Shown here in pieces: positions 25,947 through 34,431 of a stretch of 64,000 bases of DNA; positions within the stretch are counted from its first letter, which is position 1; the number at the start of each line of letters is the position of its first letter. A program made the position numbers and the translations under genes. Source of the DNA: Confluentibacter flavum. Its GTDB lineage: Bacteria; Bacteroidota; Bacteroidia; Flavobacteriales; Flavobacteriaceae. The DNA is taken from contig NZ_PJEO01000013.1 in NCBI RefSeq assembly GCF_002843175.1, forward strand, positions 1 to 64,000, in the 5' to 3' direction. The notes under the pieces were generated by a model. The model was not told the origin of the DNA, did no database searches, and was given only the letters and a program-made list of their open reading frames with translations.

Positions 25947-26963
25947 ATGTCAAACATACAACAAGCTTTACAGCAACGTATTTTAGTGCTCGATGGCGCT
26001 ATGGGAACCATGCTTCAGCAATATAAATTTACTGAAGAAGATTTTAGGGGCGAACGCTTTAAAGATTATCCAACACCATTGCAGGGTAATAACGATTTAT
26101 TGTCTATTACCCAACCTGAAGCTATTAAAACCATTCATGCTAAATATTTTGAAGCAGGTGCCGATATTGTAGAAACCAATACATTTTCTGGTACAACGAT
26201 TGCTATGGCCGATTATCAAATGGAAGATTTGGTGTATGAACTCAATTACCAATCGGCTAAAATAGCTAGAGAAGTTGCTGATGTGTTTACCGCAAAAGAA
26301 CCACACAAACCGCGTTTTGTTGCTGGGTCTATCGGACCAACAAACCGTACAGCCAGCATGTCACCTGATGTTAACGATCCAGGGTATAGAGCTGTGACTT
26401 TTGATGAGTTGCGTATTGCCTATAAACAACAAGTGGAAGCGCTGATGGATGGTGGTGTTGATTTATTGTTAGTTGAAACCGTGTTCGATACCTTGAACGC
26501 CAAAGCAGCATTATTTGCGATAGAAGAAGTTAAGGAAGAGCGCAATATGGATGTGCCTATTATGCTAAGTGGTACCATTACCGACGCTTCTGGTAGAACG
26601 CTATCAGGTCAAACTGCCGAAGCTTTTTTGATTTCCGTGTCTCATATTCCATTATTGTCCATTGGATTTAATTGTGCTTTAGGGGCAAACTTATTGCAAC
26701 CGCATTTAGAAGCGATTGCGAATAAAACTGACTTTGCTATTTCTGCGCATCCTAATGCGGGTTTACCAAATGCTTTTGGAGAATATGATGAATCTCCAGA
26801 AGAAATGGGTGAACAAATAGAAGAATATTTAAAGAAAAATTTAATTAATATTATCGGTGGTTGTTGCGGTACAACACCAGAACATATTAAAGTCATAGCG
26901 CAATTAGCGGCGAAGTATAAACCGCGGGAGTTTGTCATTCCTATGGAGGCAGGAATCCAATAG
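25947..26963 (+). CDS. metH: Methionine synthase, homocysteine-binding part (split MetH)
   Basis: This is the zinc- and homocysteine-binding domain of cobalamin-dependent methionine synthase as a separate 338-residue protein. [24 protein letters not shown] and the zinc ligands Cys243 (FNCALG) and Cys306-Cys307 ([10 protein letters not shown]) are present. The remaining MetH domains are two genes downstream. The last nine residues, VIPMEAGIQ, are read from an interspersed repeat, so the original stop was probably a few codons earlier. The start ATG lies 30 bases after the terminator-like hairpin. Confidence 0.93.
   Translation: MSNIQQALQQRILVLDGAMGTMLQQYKFTEEDFRGERFKDYPTPLQGNNDLLSITQPEAIKTIHAKYFEAGADIVETNTFSGTTIAMADYQMEDLVYELNYQSAKIAREVADVFTAKEPHKPRFVAGSIGPTNRTASMSPDVNDPGYRAVTFDELRIAYKQQVEALMDGGVDLLLVETVFDTLNAKAALFAIEEVKEERNMDVPIMLSGTITDASGRTLSGQTAEAFLISVSHIPLLSIGFNCALGANLLQPHLEAIANKTDFAISAHPNAGLPNAFGEYDESPEEMGEQIEEYLKKNLINIIGGCCGTTPEHIKVIAQLAAKYKPREFVIPMEAGIQ
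26934..26959. repeat. Family B repeat (GTCATTCC...GGAATCCA) at the end of split metH
   Basis: GTCATTCC and GGAATCCA-type ends flank a short GGAGGC core. The same ends occur at 32474, 51304 and 52518. Here the element is translated as the C-terminus of the homocysteine-binding protein. Confidence 0.6.
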
Positions 26964-26974
26964 AAGAATTAATT

Positions 26975-27256
26975 ATGATATTAGAGGTTGCTGTTTTAAA
27001 TATTAAAAAAGGACTTTCAGAAGATTTTGAAAAAAATTTTCATGAAGCACAAAAAATAATTTCATCAATGAAAGGATACATATCTCATGAATTGAAGAAA
27101 TCTATAGAGCAACAAGATAAATATTTATTATTAGTGAATTGGGAAACCATTGAAGATCACGAAGAAGGATTTCGTAAATCGGAAGCATATCAAGATTGGA
27201 AAAAATTATTGCATCATTTTTACGAACCATTTCCAACAGTAGAACATTATAAATAA
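26975..27256 (+). CDS. ABM-domain (antibiotic biosynthesis monooxygenase-like) protein inside the metH operon
   Basis: A 93-residue ferredoxin-like protein of the ABM superfamily. Family-like features are the strand start [13 protein letters not shown], an acidic helix, then [20 protein letters not shown] and [20 protein letters not shown] and a closing [18 protein letters not shown] proteins include monooxygenases and heme-degrading enzymes, but many have no known role. Its stop shares a base with the start of the second MetH gene (TAATG), so it is tightly coupled to it. A role in cobalamin or MetH maintenance is speculation. Confidence 0.8.
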   Translation: MILEVAVLNIKKGLSEDFEKNFHEAQKIISSMKGYISHELKKSIEQQDKYLLLVNWETIEDHEEGFRKSEAYQDWKKLLHHFYEPFPTVEHYK

Positions 27257-29931
27257 TGCAAATTAAACAAACAAAGTACATGCGTTTATCTGGACTTGAA
27301 CCTCTTGTCCTGAATGAAAATAGCAATTTTATAAACGTTGGTGAGCGTACTAACGTGGCGGGGTCACGTATGTTTTTACGATTAATAAAAGAAGAAAGAT
27401 TTGATGAAGCCTTAGATGTGGCACGTCATCAAGTAGATGGTGGTGCGCAGATTATTGATATTAATATGGACGATGGTCTTATTGATGGCAAAGAATCGAT
27501 GGTACGTTTTCTAAATCTAATTGCTGCCGAACCCGATATTTCTAGAGTACCAATCATGATAGACAGCTCGAAATGGGAAATCATTGAAGCTGGTTTAAAA
27601 GTGGTACAAGGTAAATGTGTGGTCAATTCTATTTCTTTAAAAGAAGGTGAAGACAAATTTATTTGGGAAGCAAAACAGATAAAACGGTACGGTGCTGCGG
27701 TAGTTATCATGGCATTTGATGAGGTGGGACAAGCCGATAATTATGAACGTCGATTAGAAATTTGTAAGCGTTCGTATGATATTTTAGTAAATAAGGTAGG
27801 CTTCCCTTCCGAAGATATTATTTTCGACTTAAACATATTTCCTGTGGCAACAGGAATGGATGAACACCGTAGAAATGCCATAGATTTTATTGAAGCTACG
27901 CGTTGGGTACGTCAAAATTTACCAAACGTCAGTGTAAGTGGAGGCGTTAGTAATGTGTCGTTTTCATTTAGAGGAAATGATGGTGTACGTGAAGCTATGC
28001 ATTCTGTGTTTTTGTATTATGCCATTCAAGCGGGCATGAATATGGGGATTGTCAATCCAGCACTTTTAGAGGTTTATGATAATATTCCAAAGGATTTATT
28101 GGAACGTGTAGAGGATGTTATTTTAGACAGAAGAGAAGATGCTACCGAACGGTTATTGGATTTTGCTGAAACTGTTAAAGGTTCTAAAAAAGAAGCGGGA
28201 GCCGATTTATCCTGGCGCGAAAACCCCGTTCAAGATAGAATTACACATGCGCTTGTAAAAGGTATTGATGCGTTTATTATTGAAGATGTTGAAGTAGCCA
28301 GATTAGAAGCTGAAAAACCCATCGATGTTATTGAAGGTCATTTAATGATTGGGATGAACGTTGTGGGCGATTTGTTTGGCGCGGGAAAAATGTTTTTGCC
28401 TCAGGTTGTTAAGTCAGCCAGAGTGATGAAAAAAGCAGTAGGATATTTAAATCCGTTTATTGAAGCTGAAAAAGGAGATTTACAAGAACCAGTTGGTAAA
28501 GTACTGATGGCAACAGTAAAAGGCGATGTACACGATATTGGTAAAAATATTGTGAGCGTCGTTTTGGCTTGTAATAATTATGAAATCGTCGATTTAGGTG
28601 TGATGGTGCCACCAGAACGAATTATATCTGAAGCCAAATTGCATAATGTTGATGCCATTGGATTGTCTGGATTGATTACACCGTCGCTTGATGAAATGGT
28701 CTATTTAGCGAAAGAAATGGAGCGTCAAAATTTCAGTATTCCATTACTTATCGGTGGAGCAACAACCTCAAAAGCACATACAGCAGTGAAAATTGATACT
28801 CAATACAAAAATGCCGTGGTTCATGTCAATGATGCATCGAGGGCCGTTACTGTTGTGGGCGATTTGTTGAACAAAAAAACGGTCAACGAATATGTGGTCA
28901 ATTTAAAAAAGGATTATGATGAGTTTCGCACCAAGTTTTTAAAACGCGGCAAAGAGAAATCCTATATTTCTATTAATGAAGCTAGAAAAAGAAAGTTTAA
29001 AATTGATTGGGAAACTTCTGAAATTTTAAAGCCTAAAGAATTAGGAATTCAAGTTTTAAAGCAATTAAGCTTAAAGGAATTAGAGCCATTTATAGATTGG
29101 AGTCCGTTTTTTAGAAGTTGGGATTTACATGGAAAATATCCAGATATTTTAACAGATGATGTGGTAGGTGAGCAAGCAACCATTATGTTTAAGGAAGCTC
29201 AAAAAATGATTGAAGAAATCATTGCAAAGCAATTATTAAAACCTAGAGCAGTTTTCGGATTGTTTGAGGCAAATACCATCCATCATGACGATATTTCTGT
29301 TCAGAAAAAAGGAAAAGAAATAGCTATTTTTAGAACGTTACGTCAGCAATTAAGCAAACGGGAAGGCATTCCAAATATCGCTTTAGCCGATTTTATCGCA
29401 CCAAAAGAAACCGGAAAAACAGATTATATGGGCGCCTTTTGCGTCGCCATTTTTGGAGCGCAAGAGTTGGCCGATAGTTATAGAAAAAAAGAAGATGATT
29501 ATAACGCAATTATGGCACAAGCCATTGCCGATAGGTTTGCTGAAGCATTAGCAGAATATTTGCACAAGCAAGTACGAACCAAACATTGGGGTTATGCGGC
29601 AGACGAAACGTTGTCTAATGATGATTTGATAAAAGAAAGCTATAAAGGTATTCGTCCAGCACCAGGATATCCAGCATGTCCAGACCATTTAGAAAAGGAA
29701 ACAATTTGGAGTTTATTAGAGGTTGAAAAAATTATTGGTGTAACCTTAACAGAAAGTATGGCGATGTGGCCAGCAGCAGCGGTTTCGGGATATTATTTCG
29801 CAAATCCTGAAGCGAAGTATTTTGGTTTGGGAAAAATCACAGATGATCAAGTAACCGATTATGCCGTTAGAAAAGGCATCACAAAGGAAAAGGCCAGGAA
29901 ATGGCTGCATCCAACGATTGCAGATGAATAA
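27256..29931 (+). CDS. metH: Methionine synthase, folate-, cobalamin- and activation-domain part (split MetH)
   Basis: This 891-residue protein carries the rest of cobalamin-dependent methionine synthase, starting with the folate-binding barrel ([14 protein letters not shown] near residue 25). Cobalamin binding follows, with His426 in DVHDIGKN and GLSGLITPS. The C-terminal activation domain (about 560-891) has RTKHWGYA and [14 protein letters not shown], which bind SAM. Together with the 338-residue protein it makes a complete enzyme from two chains. It uses 5-methyltetrahydrofolate from MetF downstream. The activation domain implies a flavodoxin or similar reductant elsewhere. Confidence 0.94.
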   Translation: MQIKQTKYMRLSGLEPLVLNENSNFINVGERTNVAGSRMFLRLIKEERFDEALDVARHQVDGGAQIIDINMDDGLIDGKESMVRFLNLIAAEPDISRVPIMIDSSKWEIIEAGLKVVQGKCVVNSISLKEGEDKFIWEAKQIKRYGAAVVIMAFDEVGQADNYERRLEICKRSYDILVNKVGFPSEDIIFDLNIFPVATGMDEHRRNAIDFIEATRWVRQNLPNVSVSGGVSNVSFSFRGNDGVREAMHSVFLYYAIQAGMNMGIVNPALLEVYDNIPKDLLERVEDVILDRREDATERLLDFAETVKGSKKEAGADLSWRENPVQDRITHALVKGIDAFIIEDVEVARLEAEKPIDVIEGHLMIGMNVVGDLFGAGKMFLPQVVKSARVMKKAVGYLNPFIEAEKGDLQEPVGKVLMATVKGDVHDIGKNIVSVVLACNNYEIVDLGVMVPPERIISEAKLHNVDAIGLSGLITPSLDEMVYLAKEMERQNFSIPLLIGGATTSKAHTAVKIDTQYKNAVVHVNDASRAVTVVGDLLNKKTVNEYVVNLKKDYDEFRTKFLKRGKEKSYISINEARKRKFKIDWETSEILKPKELGIQVLKQLSLKELEPFIDWSPFFRSWDLHGKYPDILTDDVVGEQATIMFKEAQKMIEEIIAKQLLKPRAVFGLFEANTIHHDDISVQKKGKEIAIFRTLRQQLSKREGIPNIALADFIAPKETGKTDYMGAFCVAIFGAQELADSYRKKEDDYNAIMAQAIADRFAEALAEYLHKQVRTKHWGYAADETLSNDDLIKESYKGIRPAPGYPACPDHLEKETIWSLLEVEKIIGVTLTESMAMWPAAAVSGYYFANPEAKYFGLGKITDDQVTDYAVRKGITKEKARKWLHPTIADE

Positions 29932-30032
29932 GCCCCACCTAGCCTCCCAAAGAGGAGGGATGATAATGGAAAAGAATTACTGTAAAGTTATTTTCCGTGC
30001 GAGTTCCCCTCCTTTGGAGGGGTTAGGGGAGG
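29931..30032 (+). repeat. Full-length family A repeat after metH
   Basis: The left half begins AGCCCC and has CCTCCC with GAGGAGG around AAAG (29931-29960). After a spacer, the right half (30004-30032) has CCCCTCC, TTT and GGAGGGG, then TTA and GGGGAGG. The GGAGG ends 13 bases before the next ATG. The first base of the element is also the last base of the metH stop codon. Confidence 0.7.
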
Positions 30033-30045
30033 AAAAAATATAGAA

Positions 30046-30285
30046 ATGAAAGATAAATTTATAGAGTTAACATTGGGCAGTTACATTATTTCGCATGGCT
30101 ATAATGCTAAAAATAAAGAGATGATGGAGCCTATTGCTTCGGATCATTTTTCAAAGAAAATCATTCCAGTTTCCAGAATAAAATCGATTAGTGAGAAATA
30201 TATTTTAACCGATTATGTAGATGGACGATGGATTTATTGGGAATATGAAGAGGACTATGAAGCCATTAAAAAGTTATTGCTTTAA
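30046..30285 (+). CDS. Small protein of unknown function between metH and metF
   Basis: A 79-residue acidic-basic protein, MKDKFIELTLGSYIISHG at the start and WIYWEYEEDYEAIKKLL at the end, with no signal peptide, membrane segment or known domain. It is flanked on both sides by family A repeats and lies in a co-directional methionine operon. The frame is open and not overlapped by another good ORF, but the short length and repeat surroundings make it a moderate call. Confidence 0.5.
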   Translation: MKDKFIELTLGSYIISHGYNAKNKEMMEPIASDHFSKKIIPVSRIKSISEKYILTDYVDGRWIYWEYEEDYEAIKKLLL

Positions 30286-30326
30286 TTTGCGTTAACAAAA
30301 AAAAATAATTAATTAAGACCACGAAA

Positions 30327-30355
30327 TTCCCCTCCTTTGGAGGGGTTAGGGGAGG
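30327..30355 (+). repeat. Right-half family A repeat before metF
   Basis: CCCCTCC, TTT and GGAGGGG, then TTA and GGGGAGG. It is nearly identical to the right half at 30004-30032. The GGAGG ends three bases before the metF ATG. Confidence 0.75.
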
Positions 30356-30358
30356 CCT

Positions 30359-31315
30359 ATGAAAGTAACAGATCACATAAAAAAAGCCAACGGAAAAACA
30401 TTGTTTTCCTTTGAAGTTATTCCACCTCAAAAAGGAAAAAATATTCAGGAATTATATGACAATATAGATCCGTTAATGGAGTTTAAACCACCTTTTATTG
30501 ATGTAACGACATCTAGGGAAGAATATGTTTATATCGATAAAGGTAACGGACTTTTAGATAAACGCATGACACGTATGCGCCCTGGAACCGTTGGTATTTG
30601 CGCGTCTATTATGCATAAATATGGGGCTGATGCGATTCCGCATTTGCTATGTGGTGGCTTTACAAAAGAAGAAACTGAATATGTTTTGGTCGATTGCCAT
30701 TATTTGGGCATTGACAATGTGATGGCATTGCGTGGAGATTCCATGAAAGATGAACCGTATTTTAAACCTGTAGAAGGTGGTAATGCGTTTGCTAGCGAAT
30801 TGGTGGAACAAATAGCCAATTTAAATCGTGGTAAATATTTACATGACGATGTTATAGTAGAACGTCATGCTGATTTTTGTATTGGTGTCGCTGGCTACCC
30901 AGAAAAACACATGGAAGCACCATCTTTGGTAACCGATTTAAAGCGTTTAAAAGCCAAAGTAGATGCTGGAGCCGATTATGTGGTGACACAAATGTTTTTT
31001 GATAACAATAAGTTTTTTGAGTTTGTTGAAAAAGCAAGAGCAGCAGGTATTACCGTGCCCATTATTCCTGGTATTAAACCCATTGCCGTAAAGCGTCATT
31101 TACAATTATTGCCTCAGGTTTTTAAAATAGATTTACCACAAGAACTTATTGATGCTGTGGAAGCTTGTAAAGACAATAATGCAGTAAGGCAAGTGGGTAT
31201 TGAATTTGCCATACAACAATCGAAAGAGTTAAGAGATTTTGGAGTACCTGTATTGCATTATTATTCCATGGGCAAAAGTGATAATATAAAAGCCATAGCC
31301 TCTGCTTTATTTTAA
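30359..31315 (+). CDS. metF: Methylenetetrahydrofolate reductase
   Basis: Reduces 5,10-methylenetetrahydrofolate to 5-methyltetrahydrofolate for MetH, using FAD. The 318-residue protein has FSFEVIPPQKGKN (catalytic Glu near residue 19), ALRGDSMKDEPYF and GVAGYPEKH. QMFFDNNKFFEFV and PIIPGIKPI follow in the expected order. It closes the methionine operon that begins at riboswitch 2. The family A repeat places its GGAGG three bases from the ATG, a short spacing. Confidence 0.95.
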   Translation: MKVTDHIKKANGKTLFSFEVIPPQKGKNIQELYDNIDPLMEFKPPFIDVTTSREEYVYIDKGNGLLDKRMTRMRPGTVGICASIMHKYGADAIPHLLCGGFTKEETEYVLVDCHYLGIDNVMALRGDSMKDEPYFKPVEGGNAFASELVEQIANLNRGKYLHDDVIVERHADFCIGVAGYPEKHMEAPSLVTDLKRLKAKVDAGADYVVTQMFFDNNKFFEFVEKARAAGITVPIIPGIKPIAVKRHLQLLPQVFKIDLPQELIDAVEACKDNNAVRQVGIEFAIQQSKELRDFGVPVLHYYSMGKSDNIKAIASALF

Positions 31316-31348
31316 TATAGTACATTTACCAAATAAGCAAATGCTTTA

Positions 31349-32449
31349 ATGAAGCCATTTTTAACCTACACGTTTATTTTTGTTGCACTGCTTGGTTTTT
31401 CACAAGACAAAGAACATACATCGTATTTTGATGTCAACTATTTTAAAGGAAACATTTCCTTACATAATAATGATATTCTTCATCTAATTAAAGGGCATCC
31501 AGAAGGTGTTATTTTAAGTTGGAATAAAAAAACCTATGGATTTAACAATTGGGAACAACGTTACAACTATCCAGATTATGGAGTCTCGTTCATTTATCAG
31601 AATTTAAAAAATGATGTTTTAGGAGATAATTATTCAATGTACGCGCATTATAATTTTTATTTTTTCAATCGGAATGTAATGATGCGTATCGGTCAAGGTT
31701 TGGCTTTAACAACAAATCCGTACGACAAAGAAACAAACTATAGAAACAATGCTTTTGGGTCTAAATTATTAAGCAGTACGTATGTGATGCTTAATTACAA
31801 AAAAGAACGAATTGTAGATAATTTTGGTTTGCAAGGGGGCTTGTCTTTAATTCATTATTCCAACGCAAACCTAAAAGCACCCAACACCAGTATTAATTCC
31901 ATTACTTTAAACTTAGGGGTTACTTATAATTTAGATGCTGAAGAACCAGAATACATCACCACATTATCCCAACAAGGCAAAGAAAAATACACTCAGACAT
32001 TAAAATATAATCTCGTTTTTAGAACGGGGATTAATGAAAGTGATGTTGTTGGTAGCGGACAATTTCCATTTTATATAGTGTCTGCGTATGTGGATAAACG
32101 TATCAATGTGAAAAGTGCATTTCAGTTAGGAACCGAAGTGTTTTTTTCTAATTTTTTAAAAGAGTATATTCATTATAGGTCGGTGTCTTATCCAGAAGAG
32201 CCCACAACCGGAAATGAAGATCATAAACGTGTTGGTGTTTTTGTTGGTCATGAGCTATTTGTTAACAGGACATCGCTGGTTACACAATTAGGATATTATG
32301 CCTATTATCCGTTTGATTTCGAAGGAAGAACCTATTTTAGAGTGGGGTTAAAGCGTTATATTAATGATAATTGGTTTGGTGCTTTAACGCTAAAATCGCA
32401 CGGAGCAAAAGCTGAAGCCGTAGAATTTGGAATAGGGGTGAGGTTATGA
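31349..32449 (+). CDS. PagL-like acyloxyacyl hydrolase (lipid A 3-O-deacylase family)
   Basis: An outer-membrane beta-barrel with a signal peptide (MKPFLTYTFIFVALLGFSQ) predicted to be cut near residue 19. The segment LIHYSNANLKAPN carries the His-Tyr-Ser pattern that, with a downstream Glu, forms the PagL catalytic site. The rest alternates polar and hydrophobic residues. It ends VEFGIGVRL, a typical barrel C-terminus. At 366 residues it is longer than PagL of Pseudomonas (about 170). Lipid A is the likely substrate; the exact position cleaved is unknown. Confidence 0.78.
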   Translation: MKPFLTYTFIFVALLGFSQDKEHTSYFDVNYFKGNISLHNNDILHLIKGHPEGVILSWNKKTYGFNNWEQRYNYPDYGVSFIYQNLKNDVLGDNYSMYAHYNFYFFNRNVMMRIGQGLALTTNPYDKETNYRNNAFGSKLLSSTYVMLNYKKERIVDNFGLQGGLSLIHYSNANLKAPNTSINSITLNLGVTYNLDAEEPEYITTLSQQGKEKYTQTLKYNLVFRTGINESDVVGSGQFPFYIVSAYVDKRINVKSAFQLGTEVFFSNFLKEYIHYRSVSYPEEPTTGNEDHKRVGVFVGHELFVNRTSLVTQLGYYAYYPFDFEGRTYFRVGLKRYINDNWFGALTLKSHGAKAEAVEFGIGVRL

Positions 32450-32473
32450 AAAACTGGAAATGATAAATAATAG

Positions 32474-32499
32474 TAGATTCCTGCTTTTGCAGGAATGAC
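32474..32499. repeat. Family B repeat before the GIN lipoprotein
   Basis: TAGATTCCTGC, a TTTT loop and GCAGGAATGAC form a tight hairpin five bases before the next ATG. It is the reverse orientation of the elements at 26934 and 52518. Confidence 0.6.
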
Positions 32500-32504
32500 A
32501 AAAG

Positions 32505-33251
32505 ATGAAAAAAATAATATACATATTAATTTCTATTTTGATGATTGCTTGTAATAGTGAACAGGCGGGCGACTGTTTTCAAACATCGGGAATTATTATT
32601 CAACAAGAAGTGATGCTTTCTAATTTTGATAAAATATTAGTAAATCGTGATATTGAATTAATTTTGAAAGAAGGTCTAGAGCAAAAAGTAATTATTGAAA
32701 CCGGTAAGAATTTATTAAATGATGTTGAAGCGGTGGTTACCGATGGAAAACTTATTATAACAGATAATAATAGTTGTAATTACGTGCGTGGTTATGGCAT
32801 TACAAAAGTGTATATTACATCTCCAAACATTACCGAAATTAGAAGTTCTACACAATACGATGTTCGGTCAGATGGCGTTTTAACATACCCAACGTTGACT
32901 ATTTTATCTGAGGATTTTAATGTACCGGATAGTTTTACCATTGGAAATTTTTATTTGCAATTGAATAATGATGCTTTTAACGTGGTATTTAATAATATAT
33001 CGAATTGCTATGTTTCAGGCAATACCAATAACTTAAATATCACTTTTGCATCTGGGGGGTCAAGGTTTGAAGGGGAAAACCTTATTGCTCAAAACGTAAC
33101 AATTTGGAACCGAAGTTCAAACGATATGATTGTAAACCCACAGCTATCCGTAAAAGGAAAAATTTCAGGAACAGGAGATGTGATTTGCTTAAACCAACCT
33201 CCTATTGTGGATGTTGTTGAACAATATAAAGGTCGATTAATTTTTAAATAA
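32505..33251 (+). CDS. GIN-domain (DUF2807) lipoprotein
   Basis: A 248-residue lipoprotein; the start has a lipobox at ILISILMIACNSEQ, so Cys16 is the likely lipid site. The remainder is a right-handed beta-helix-like DUF2807/head-GIN domain, with regular turns such as IELILKEGLEQ, NITEIRSSTQYDV and GKISGTGDVICL. Function is unknown; such proteins are common in Bacteroidota and bind the envelope. Its last 15 bases overlap the end of ackA, which is on the other strand. Confidence 0.82.
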   Translation: MKKIIYILISILMIACNSEQAGDCFQTSGIIIQQEVMLSNFDKILVNRDIELILKEGLEQKVIIETGKNLLNDVEAVVTDGKLIITDNNSCNYVRGYGITKVYITSPNITEIRSSTQYDVRSDGVLTYPTLTILSEDFNVPDSFTIGNFYLQLNNDAFNVVFNNISNCYVSGNTNNLNITFASGGSRFEGENLIAQNVTIWNRSSNDMIVNPQLSVKGKISGTGDVICLNQPPIVDVVEQYKGRLIFK

Positions 33252-34424
33252 ATTCATCGATTGTTTAACGATTTCCAATTCTTCATTAGTTGGAACTACC
33301 AAGATTTTTGCTTTTGAATCCTCTTTGTTGATAGCTCGAATGGTTCTTAAATCAGAATTATTTTTTTCAGTATCCAAATTAATGCCAAAAAACTCTAAAT
33401 CTTCACAAATTAGTTGGCGCATATATTTTGAATTTTCACCAATACCACCCGTAAATACAATAGCATCAAGTCCGTTTAACACAGCAGCATAACTTCCTAT
33501 ATATTTTTTTATTCGATATGCATTCATATGTAAAGCCAATAAGCAATCGGTATTGCCTTTTGAAGCCATAGCTTCAATATCTCTTAAATCGCTATAACCA
33601 GTAAGCCCAAGCATACCACTCTTTTTATTCAATAGGGTATTTATATCCTTTAAATGGTATTTTAGTTTGTCTTTTAAATGAAAAATGATGGAAGGGTCAA
33701 TGTCACCAGATCGTGTTCCCATAATTAAACCGCCAAGTGGTGAAAAGCCTAAAGAATGATCGATGCTTTTGCCATTTTTTATAGCGGTCATACTGCAACC
33801 ATTTCCTAAATGAATGGTGATCATTTTAGATTCTTTTTTATCTAAAAACGCAATGGCTTTTTCTGAAACATATTTATGGCTTGTGCCGTGAAAACCATAC
33901 AAGCGGATATTATGTTCGATTAAAAACTCATTAGGAATCGCATATTTATAAGCATGTTCTGGAATACTTTGATGAAAAGCAGTATCGAAAACAGCTACCT
34001 GTTTTGCATTGGGAAAAATATCTTCGGCCACTACGATGCCTTCTAAATTGGCAGGATTGTGCAAAGGGGCTAAAGACGATAATGCTTTTATTTTCTCTTT
34101 AACTTCTTCAGTAATTTCGGTAGTATTACTAAAATAAATACCGCCATGTACCACTCTATGACCAACAATAGCAATATCTTCAGGTAGTTTTATAACGCCT
34201 ATGTTTTTATCCAAAAGATGTTGCGCTACTAGTTTTAAAGCTATTTTATGATTTGAAATCTGAGACTCTAACTCAATAGTATCTTTATTGGTTTTAAATT
34301 TGAAAATAGAATCATTAAAACCAATACGCTCTACAATTCCAGAGCATAAAATGGTTTCATCTGGCATGGAGAATAATTGAAATTTTAAAGAGGAGCTTCC
34401 TGAGTTTAAAATGAGTACTTGCAT
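33237..34424 (-). CDS. ackA: Acetate kinase
   Basis: Interconverts acetyl phosphate and acetate with ADP/ATP. The 395-residue protein has LNSGSSSLKFQ at the start, GHRVVHGG, FDTAFHQSIPEHA, YGFHGTSHKYV and HLGNGCS. The later signatures GLIMGTRSGDIDPS and FTGGIGENS are also present. It lies seven bases after pta, so the two form an operon for acetyl-CoA to acetate conversion. Confidence 0.96.
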   Translation of the reverse strand: MQVLILNSGSSSLKFQLFSMPDETILCSGIVERIGFNDSIFKFKTNKDTIELESQISNHKIALKLVAQHLLDKNIGVIKLPEDIAIVGHRVVHGGIYFSNTTEITEEVKEKIKALSSLAPLHNPANLEGIVVAEDIFPNAKQVAVFDTAFHQSIPEHAYKYAIPNEFLIEHNIRLYGFHGTSHKYVSEKAIAFLDKKESKMITIHLGNGCSMTAIKNGKSIDHSLGFSPLGGLIMGTRSGDIDPSIIFHLKDKLKYHLKDINTLLNKKSGMLGLTGYSDLRDIEAMASKGNTDCLLALHMNAYRIKKYIGSYAAVLNGLDAIVFTGGIGENSKYMRQLICEDLEFFGINLDTEKNNSDLRTIRAINKEDSKAKILVVPTNEELEIVKQSMNLFKN

Positions 34425-34431
34425 ATATATG

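Noticed and set aside
29861-30043. A 60-codon frame overlapping the end of metH
   Set aside because: It is read out of the metH frame and through a repeat element, and contains no recognisable domain.
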